This document shows, piece after piece, positions 4,818-5,208 of a stretch of DNA of 5,208 nucleotides. Where the stretch lies: the NCBI GenBank assembly GCA_021827465.1, contig JAKAVX010000236.1, positions 1 to 5,208 on the forward strand. The letters are read 5' to 3'. The stretch's first letter is position 1; each line of letters opens with the position of its first letter. Source of the DNA: Deltaproteobacteria bacterium (GTDB lineage Bacteria > Desulfobacterota_B > Binatia > Binatales > Binataceae). The notes under the pieces are model-generated. The model searched no databases. It worked only from the letters and a program-made list of their open reading frames with translations, and had not been told where the DNA came from. Both the position numbers and the translations under genes were made by a program.

Positions 4818-5208
4818 CTAGAAGGGGATGTCTTCGTCGTCCATCGGAGTGGGTTCTTCGCCCGCGCCTGCGCCAACGCCGCCGCCGAACTCCTGCGCTT
4901 CCTCGGATGCGCCTCCGCCGCGCCCGCCGAGGAACTGAACCCGTTGCGCGACGACCTCGGTGCGCGAGCGCTTGCCGCTTCCGTCCTTCGCTTCCCATTG
5001 GCGGGTGGTCAGCCGGCCCTCGATGTAAACCTGGCGGCCTTTTTTGAGATATTGGCCGCAGGTCTCGGCCTGCTTTCCCCAGACGACCACGTTATGCCAT
5101 TCGGTCTGGTCCTTCATCTGGCCGTCGCGACCCTTGAAACGTTCGGTCGTGGCGACGGAGAACGACGCTACCGTCTGGCCGGAGGGTAGGTAGCGAATTT
5201 CCGGGTCC
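4818..5208 (-). CDS. ssb: Single-stranded DNA-binding protein, 5' end outside the window
   Basis: SSB binds and protects single-stranded DNA in replication, repair and recombination, and recruits partner enzymes through its C-terminal tip. The 129 visible residues begin inside the OB fold at DPEIRYLPSGQTV and run through EWHNVVVWGKQAE, YLKKGRQVYIEGRL and VVAQRVQFLGG. A short Gly/Ala-rich linker follows (about 95-118 of the visible part), ending in the acidic tip MDDEDIPF, the known docking peptide for SSB-interacting proteins. About 16 N-terminal residues, including the start, lie beyond base 5208. The ATG at 5117 is internal and not the start, because conserved OB-fold sequence reads in frame upstream of it. 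The completed protein would be about 145 residues, shorter than E. coli SSB (178) because the linker is short. Confidence 0.97.
   Translation of the reverse strand, partial: DPEIRYLPSGQTVASFSVATTERFKGRDGQMKDQTEWHNVVVWGKQAETCGQYLKKGRQVYIEGRLTTRQWEAKDGSGKRSRTEVVAQRVQFLGGRGGGASEEAQEFGGGVGAGAGEEPTPMDDEDIPF

Noticed and set aside
4776..4818. Small inverted repeats CGCGA-TC-TCGCG and GGCC-GCGA-GGCC between DUF309 and ssb as terminators
   Set aside because: The stems are only 4-5 bp and neither is followed by a T-run in the transcribed direction. In GC-rich DNA such short palindromes are common.
5115..5117. ATG as the start of ssb
   Set aside because: Conserved OB-fold residues (DPEIRYLPSGQTV and onward) read in frame upstream of it to the window edge, so this methionine is internal.
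4388..5189. Open frames overlapping DUF309 and ssb on the opposite strands
   Set aside because: They cover securely identified genes and show only Arg/Ala-rich composition-driven sequence.

Overview
This window is GC-rich chromosomal DNA whose genes have strongly G/C-biased third codon positions. It looks like a free-living, probably Gram-negative, soil- or sediment-type bacterium. Support for this is the gene mix: tandem EthD domains, a ChrR-type cupin, a five-helix MscS-family channel, an AiiA-like lactonase fold, DUF309, and an SSB with a classic acidic DIPF tail. A deltaproteobacterial or Binatota-like lineage would fit, but that is a guess and no marker here settles it.

Layout. At 93-761 (+) is a two-domain EthD protein. 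At 829-1494 (+) is a two-domain ChrR-type cupin, 67 bp further on and possibly co-transcribed. A 212-bp gap follows with a strong hairpin that may end this unit. At 1707-2825 (+) is an MscS-family mechanosensitive channel. It converges, with only 18 bp between stop codons, on an AHL-lactonase-like metallo-beta-lactamase-fold hydrolase (2844-3623, -). Divergent from the hydrolase is a type II toxin-antitoxin locus: an intact ribbon-helix-helix antitoxin (3772-4008, +), overlapped by 8 bp by a MazF/PemK toxin gene broken by a frameshift (4001-4328, +). Next come a DUF309 gene (4394-4762, +) and, convergent with it, the single-stranded DNA-binding protein gene ssb (4818-5208, -), which is cut at its 5' end by the window edge.

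How the parts relate. No single pathway unites these genes. The first two look like small-molecule or stress genes, and each arose by duplication of one domain. The antitoxin has an AT-rich upstream region with ATATC palindromes at 13-bp spacing, overlapping the likely promoter, as expected for autoregulation. The toxin looks dead: its C-terminal half is fully recognisable one frame over, and the missing bases are best explained by a deletion of about 14 nt, leaving an antitoxin without a working partner.

The least explained signal is a 24-bp intergenic repeat. Two copies match at 23 of 24 positions (3654-3677 and 4348-4371), and a diverged third copy lies at 51-73. All are in the same orientation and all lie just outside genes. 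One copy adjoins a 22-nt perfect alternating purine-pyrimidine run. I see no CRISPR array, tRNA, rRNA, insertion sequence or clear novel multi-gene system.
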